Source: Chloroflexota bacterium (lineage in GTDB: Bacteria; Chloroflexota; Anaerolineae; Anaerolineales; Anaerolineaceae). Taken from it: 46,975 nt of DNA. Location of the stretch: positions 1 to 46,975 of the forward strand of contig JAEKNU010000030.1 of NCBI GenBank assembly GCA_016838895.1, read 5' to 3'. Position numbers and translations under genes: made by a program. Positions 42,988 through 46,975 of this stretch are shown piece by piece; positions within the stretch are counted from its first letter, which is position 1, and every line of letters starts with the position of its first letter. The notes under the pieces were generated by a model. It did not search any database. It saw only the letters and a program-made list of their open reading frames with translations, and was not told the origin of the DNA.

Positions 42988-44375
42988 ACGCACCGATTAT
43001 TTGGGTGTTTATTCCATTACTGGCAGGTATTCTGATCTGGTTTTTGCGGGAGTATCAGCTAATTGCCAAGATTACAAGTATATCTATCAGCAGCTTGTTG
43101 TTTGTGTTATCGCTTGTTTTATCAATCGATAGTGTTATTCAAGTGGGTACATTTACTTTTCAGATTGCTTCAGAGATGAATGTCCTCGGTCGAAGTCTGA
43201 TTATCCTGCCTGTTGATTTACCATTATTGACACTGCTGTACGGTTTATCCATATTTTGGTTTTTTGGCATGTTATTTCAACGGATTAGTCCGCATTTCCC
43301 GGCAGTTTCTTTAATCATCATCGGATTAATGATTGCTGCTATTTCGGTAGAACCATTTCTATACGCGGCATTAATTATTGAAATGATAGTGCTGGTCACC
43401 ATTCCATTATTCATTCGCGAGGGTGTTCCAGTCGGAAAAGGATTGATTCGCTTTCTACAATTCCAAACATTAGCAATGCCGTTTGTGTTGTATGCCGGTT
43501 GGACCATTTTGGGCGTGGAAGCAAACCGTGCTAATGTACAGATGATTCAACAAACGTTTATTGCACTTGGATTAGGCTTTGCCCTATGGCTGGCTGTTTT
43601 CCCTTTCTACTCTTGGATTCCATTGTTGACTGCCGAAGCTGAACCCTATGTTGCCGGGTATTTCTTATTGTTCTACCCCATCACTACCATTCATCTGGGG
43701 ATGAAATTTTTAAATACCTATAGTTGGCTTCGTGAGAGCGCCATGTTGCTAGATGTTATTCGTGGCGCAGGAATCTTGCTGATTATTAGCAGTGGTATTT
43801 TGTCTGTTTATCAGAAAGATACCCGAAAACTGTTTGGTTATCTGGTTTTATTGGAAAATGGATTTTCCTTATTAGCAATATCATTAGACACACAATTAGG
43901 GTATCAAATTTATTTTGCTTCAATAATTCCTCGTGTGGTCATTTATGCGCTATGGACGTATGCAACAACGAAACTTTACTCGCTTGAATCCATGTCAGTG
44001 GAGCAGCATGGGAGAAGGGGTATTTACTTCCTGGTTCTATTCTTAACCATGTTAATATCGATTGGATTACCTATGTTTGCAAGTGCGCCATATCGTGTCC
44101 AGATAATTGATCATCTTCAAGCACAACCTGTACAGATAAATCTTATCGTACTTGGATTATTTGGGTATGGGGTTGGTGTATTCCGTTCATTGTATGGGTT
44201 TGCAACCTCCGAAATCGATGCTTTCCAGAAAATAAAACCCCGTGATATCTTGAGAGTAGAAACATTCGTATTGGCTGTCGGCTTGCTGGGTACTTTTGTG
44301 CTTGGATTTTTTCCACAGGTCTTTGAATCAGCAACGTTATTATTAATTCAAATCTATGATAAATTAATTGCATAA
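42984..44375 (+). CDS. NuoN/HyfB-like proton-translocating-type membrane subunit
   Basis: 463 residues with about 13 TM helices. Family features: Glu133 in LIIEMIVLVTIP (the TM5 Glu position), FPFYSWIPLLTAEAEP near residue 206 in place of PFHxWxPDVYxGAPxP, and QKDTRKLFGYLVLLENGFSLLA near 277, which is like QxDxKRLxAYSSIxxxG. The segment after PFYSWIP, where NuoM/N carry a conserved membrane Lys, reads FYPITTIHLG without Lys. It therefore keeps part but not all of the proton path. No NuoB/C/D/I-type soluble subunit is in the window. Confidence 0.7.
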   Translation: MNAPIIWVFIPLLAGILIWFLREYQLIAKITSISISSLLFVLSLVLSIDSVIQVGTFTFQIASEMNVLGRSLIILPVDLPLLTLLYGLSIFWFFGMLFQRISPHFPAVSLIIIGLMIAAISVEPFLYAALIIEMIVLVTIPLFIREGVPVGKGLIRFLQFQTLAMPFVLYAGWTILGVEANRANVQMIQQTFIALGLGFALWLAVFPFYSWIPLLTAEAEPYVAGYFLLFYPITTIHLGMKFLNTYSWLRESAMLLDVIRGAGILLIISSGILSVYQKDTRKLFGYLVLLENGFSLLAISLDTQLGYQIYFASIIPRVVIYALWTYATTKLYSLESMSVEQHGRRGIYFLVLFLTMLISIGLPMFASAPYRVQIIDHLQAQPVQINLIVLGLFGYGVGVFRSLYGFATSEIDAFQKIKPRDILRVETFVLAVGLLGTFVLGFFPQVFESATLLLIQIYDKLIA

Positions 44376-44414
44376 GAAATCCATCTGGTATAATCGGAAC
44401 ATTGCATGGATTTC
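44368..44414 (+). promoter_or_regulatory. Extended -10 promoter inside a 9-bp inverted repeat
   Basis: TGGTATAAT (44386-44394) is an extended -10, with TTGCAT (44368-44373) 15 bases before the hexamer. GAAATCCAT (44376-44384) and ATGGATTTC (44406-44414) flank it as a perfect inverted repeat. This suggests a repressor site over the promoter of the coiled-coil/selB genes. Confidence 0.5.
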
Positions 44415-44446
44415 CCATTTAAGCTAACAGAATAGAGGAACAATTT

Positions 44447-45619
44447 ATGGATCTTGAAGAGATTCTGAAACGTATTGATTTTTTAGAAGATGAACGCCGA
44501 AAGGACAAAAAGACGATCAAGCAGCTAGAAGAACGGATTGTCAACCTGGAAAGTGTGGATCGAAAATATCTACAATCCATAAATCATATGGAAGGTGAAA
44601 TTACCCGAATTGACACCTTATTGTCAAAGTTTGATCAGATCGAAACTGCCATGGCGTCGTTGCGTCAGGATATAACTAAGCAGATTGATAATTACAATAA
44701 AAACGCAAAAAGTCGTGAAAAAGACTTTGAGAAAAAATTCCAGGGTAATTTGGATGCGATGGATAGCGTAGCCCAAAAGATGCGCGTAGACATTGATCAA
44801 ATTCAGGAAATTAAACGTATTCTTGATATTCGAAAAGAAGAAGAATTTAGAATTTCAAAAATAATTGATGATTTATCAAACAAATTCGACGAAGTATTGC
44901 ATCACAAAGAAGAAAGTCAACGCTCAATTCGCGTGATTGAAGAAAGTCGTCGGCAGGATATGAAACGTATTACTGAAATGCAAGGCGAAATGTCCGCCTA
45001 TAAGAAACGGTTGGAAGAAACTCGCGCAAAAAGCGATATGAATAGTGATTCTGTGCGAAAAACTGAACAAAAAGTAAAAGAGATTCAAGATGCAGAGCTT
45101 GATCGCAGACAGGCACAGACAAAATTCATTGAGACTCAAAATCGGCTATTGGTTGAACGGGAACGTATATGGAAAGAGTGGGAACAACGCTTCGAGACTA
45201 TTGCCAGACAAACCACGAATCTGGATAGCCAGATTCAATCTATGGAAGCGACAAATCGTGCTGTCAAACGAGCTCAGGAGCAATTTGACGATGTGACCAA
45301 GCGCTTTGATCGTCGTGTAAATGAGATATCTGAAATGCAGCGATTGATTGAAGAGCGTTTCCGTCAGGAATGGTTAACCTTCCAGGCGGATGATCAAAAA
45401 CGCTGGACGAATTATATGCTTTCACAAAGTGAAATCCAGAATGAAAACAATCGGCAGAATGAAAAAATAAATCAGCGTTTGATCAAGATGGAAGATCTAT
45501 CACAGGAAATATCCGATATCCTGAATCAGACTTCCTCTGATACTGAAAAACGCCTTCTGAATATGATCGATTTTCTGCAGGAATGGAAAGAAACGCAGGA
45601 TCAGATGCATATTCGGTAA
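44447..45619 (+). CDS. Long coiled-coil protein of unknown function
   Basis: 390 residues, no signal or TM helix, almost wholly heptad-repeat helix rich in Glu, Arg, Lys and Gln, with a break near residue 150. No catalytic motif. Overall it recalls cytoplasmic SMC-like or filament-forming bacterial proteins, but no family can be named. GAGGAA lies 7 bases before ATG. It ends 15 bases before selB, so the two are probably co-transcribed; whether they work together is unknown. Confidence 0.75.
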   Translation: MDLEEILKRIDFLEDERRKDKKTIKQLEERIVNLESVDRKYLQSINHMEGEITRIDTLLSKFDQIETAMASLRQDITKQIDNYNKNAKSREKDFEKKFQGNLDAMDSVAQKMRVDIDQIQEIKRILDIRKEEEFRISKIIDDLSNKFDEVLHHKEESQRSIRVIEESRRQDMKRITEMQGEMSAYKKRLEETRAKSDMNSDSVRKTEQKVKEIQDAELDRRQAQTKFIETQNRLLVERERIWKEWEQRFETIARQTTNLDSQIQSMEATNRAVKRAQEQFDDVTKRFDRRVNEISEMQRLIEERFRQEWLTFQADDQKRWTNYMLSQSEIQNENNRQNEKINQRLIKMEDLSQEISDILNQTSSDTEKRLLNMIDFLQEWKETQDQMHIR

Positions 45620-45634
45620 TGAGATGAGCTCACC

Positions 45635-46975
45635 ATGCATGTAATTGGAACAGCCGGGCACGTTGACCATGGCAAGTCTACATTAATTGAGGCTCTGACA
45701 GGTATACACCCTGACCGCTTAAAAGAAGAAAAACAAAGAGAGATGACCATTGATTTAGGATTTGGTTGGTTGTCGCTCTTGGATGGCCGTGAAGTTGGCC
45801 TGGTAGATGTTCCTGGGCATATAGATTTTATTGGCAACCTGTTAAGCGGCATTGGGGGCATTGATGCTGTTCTTTTTGTCATTGCGGCAAATGAAGGAAT
45901 TATGCCGCAAACCAGGGAGCACGAAGCCATTGTCCGTCTTTTACAGATTCCGGATGGGATTATTGTGCTAACCAAAACGGATCTTGTAGAGGATCAGGAA
46001 TGGCTTCAATTAATAAAGGATGAAATAAGAGAACTGTTTACTGATTCCGCTTTGGCAGACGCACCAATCGTCGAAGTTTCTGCGGTTACCGGACAAGGCA
46101 TTGAAGAATTGCGAATTGAGATTACACGATTGGTGGATACTTTGCTTGATAAACCAGACCTAAAGCGACCTCGTTTACCTATTGACCGCGTCTTTCAACT
46201 ACCAGGCATCGGCACAGTTGTCACCGGTACTCTGCAGGACGGCTCATTTTCAGTGGGCGATTCGGTTTTAGTTTATCCTCAGGAAAAATCAGGTCGAATT
46301 CGCGAAATACAAACACATCAAAAGAAATTGGATAACATTGCTCCTGGCAATCGGGTAGCGCTAAATATAAGTGGTATATCCAAAGAAGATATTCAGCGAG
46401 GCGATATCGTTGCGCATACCGATTGCTATGAACCAACGCAACGCCTTGATGTATGGATCAAGATGGCGGATGGACTATCTAAACCGCTTTCTCACAATAC
46501 AACAGCTCGTTTTTATATTGGGGCAAAAGAAGTAAAAGCGCGAATCAGAGTACTGGGCGCACAAAAATTACAACCCACTGATGAAGGGTTTATGCAGCTG
46601 GAATTGGCGGAACCCGTTGTGGCCATGAAGGATGATCGTTTCATCTTACGGCGATATTCGCCTGGAGAAACGATAGGCGGTGGTATTGTACTTAATGCAC
46701 ACCCGATAGGCAGACATAAACGTTTTGCTGAAGATGTGCTGGAAAAGTTACAACACTTACAGGAACGTGATCCTGAAAATTTGATCACTTCACTGTTATT
46801 AGAAAATGGCCCATTGTTACCTGCACAACTATGCGGTATGGCGAATTACTCCGATGCGAAAATGTTGGAAATCCTTATAGCATTGCATGAAAAGGGTGAC
46901 TTGATAGCGCTGACAGATGCAGTAGATAACCTTAATGAAAATTCATTGGTAGTACACCAACTATTTTGGCAACAA
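45635..46975 (+). CDS. selB: Selenocysteine-specific elongation factor SelB, partial
   Basis: 447 residues are visible; the 3' end lies beyond the right edge. G-domain motifs: G1 GHVDHGKST at 8-16, G2 region REMTIDLGFGW, G3 DVPGHIDF, G4 LTKTDLVE and G5-like VSAVTGQG. DLGF in place of the EF-Tu sequence is typical of SelB. Domain II has PGIGTVVTGTLQDG, and domain III and the first winged helices follow. SelB carries Sec-tRNA to UGA codons marked by a SECIS hairpin. It implies that the organism makes selenoproteins. Start ATG has only a weak GAG upstream. Confidence 0.95.
   Translation, partial: MHVIGTAGHVDHGKSTLIEALTGIHPDRLKEEKQREMTIDLGFGWLSLLDGREVGLVDVPGHIDFIGNLLSGIGGIDAVLFVIAANEGIMPQTREHEAIVRLLQIPDGIIVLTKTDLVEDQEWLQLIKDEIRELFTDSALADAPIVEVSAVTGQGIEELRIEITRLVDTLLDKPDLKRPRLPIDRVFQLPGIGTVVTGTLQDGSFSVGDSVLVYPQEKSGRIREIQTHQKKLDNIAPGNRVALNISGISKEDIQRGDIVAHTDCYEPTQRLDVWIKMADGLSKPLSHNTTARFYIGAKEVKARIRVLGAQKLQPTDEGFMQLELAEPVVAMKDDRFILRRYSPGETIGGGIVLNAHPIGRHKRFAEDVLEKLQHLQERDPENLITSLLLENGPLLPAQLCGMANYSDAKMLEILIALHEKGDLIALTDAVDNLNENSLVVHQLFWQQ

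Noticed and set aside
44376..44414. Inverted repeat as a terminator of the membrane module
   Set aside because: The arms are 21 bases apart with a promoter between them, and no T run follows, so an operator is more likely than a terminator.
1..46975. CRISPR array, insertion sequences or prophage
   Set aside because: No regularly spaced direct repeats, transposase genes or phage structural genes were seen on either strand.

Overview
The window is a compact bacterial chromosome segment of roughly 40% G+C by eye, with genes packed tightly on both strands. Its content points to the Chloroflexota, most likely class Anaerolineae. The reasons are a class III polyphosphate kinase 2 resembling the Meiothermus type, very large multi-GAF signalling proteins, a TadZ/CpaE-like receiver ATPase, a divergent NuoN/HyfE-like membrane module, and SelB beside a long coiled-coil protein. 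This placement is an inference from gene families; no rRNA or other marker gene is present.

Left third, mostly minus strand. A tight operon runs from about 4990 down to 1: receiver-CpaE protein, Sir2 deacylase, GAF histidine kinase, small lipoprotein, class III PPK2 and ComM (cut by the window edge). On the plus strand tilS follows, converging on a tyrosine-recombinase-like gene that has lost its catalytic residues. Next come a LytR-CpsA-Psr lipoprotein and a 7TM-GAF-coiled-coil sensor with a degenerate kinase end. A tRNA-Leu(CAG) with its own promoter and terminator and an FtsB/DivIC-like division gene lie on the plus strand.

Middle, 11970-21289, minus strand. An RsbW/RsbU-type partner-switching pair (STAS protein plus a 1412-residue fused kinase-GAF-phosphatase) is coupled to a HAD phosphatase. 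Upstream of it lie panB-panE-panC for pantothenate synthesis and a UDP-glucose dehydrogenase gene ending in a strong terminator.

Right half, plus strand. After folD comes the most interesting region, 22381-40838. It holds an SsnA/8-oxoguanine-deaminase-type amidohydrolase, a GntR/UTRA regulator, an aspartate-carbamoyltransferase-like enzyme lacking the aspartate-site residues, a YgeW-type carbamoyltransferase, carbamate kinase, a nucleoside-type BMP/ABC importer, two fold-type-II PLP enzymes and a dihydropyrimidinase/hydantoinase. Together they look like an anaerobic purine or ureide catabolic pathway. Substrate would be imported, deaminated and ring-opened, a carbamoyl group passed to phosphate, and ATP recovered by carbamate kinase. 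Two glycosyltransferase-type genes are embedded and have no obvious place in this. Two tandem TTGTCNGACAA palindromes that also form the folD terminator hairpin sit directly against the ssnA promoter and are a candidate operator.

The right end carries three consecutive membrane proteins resembling respiratory complex I or hydrogenase-4 antiporter subunits without soluble partners, then a coiled-coil protein and the start of selB. SelB implies that the organism makes selenoproteins.
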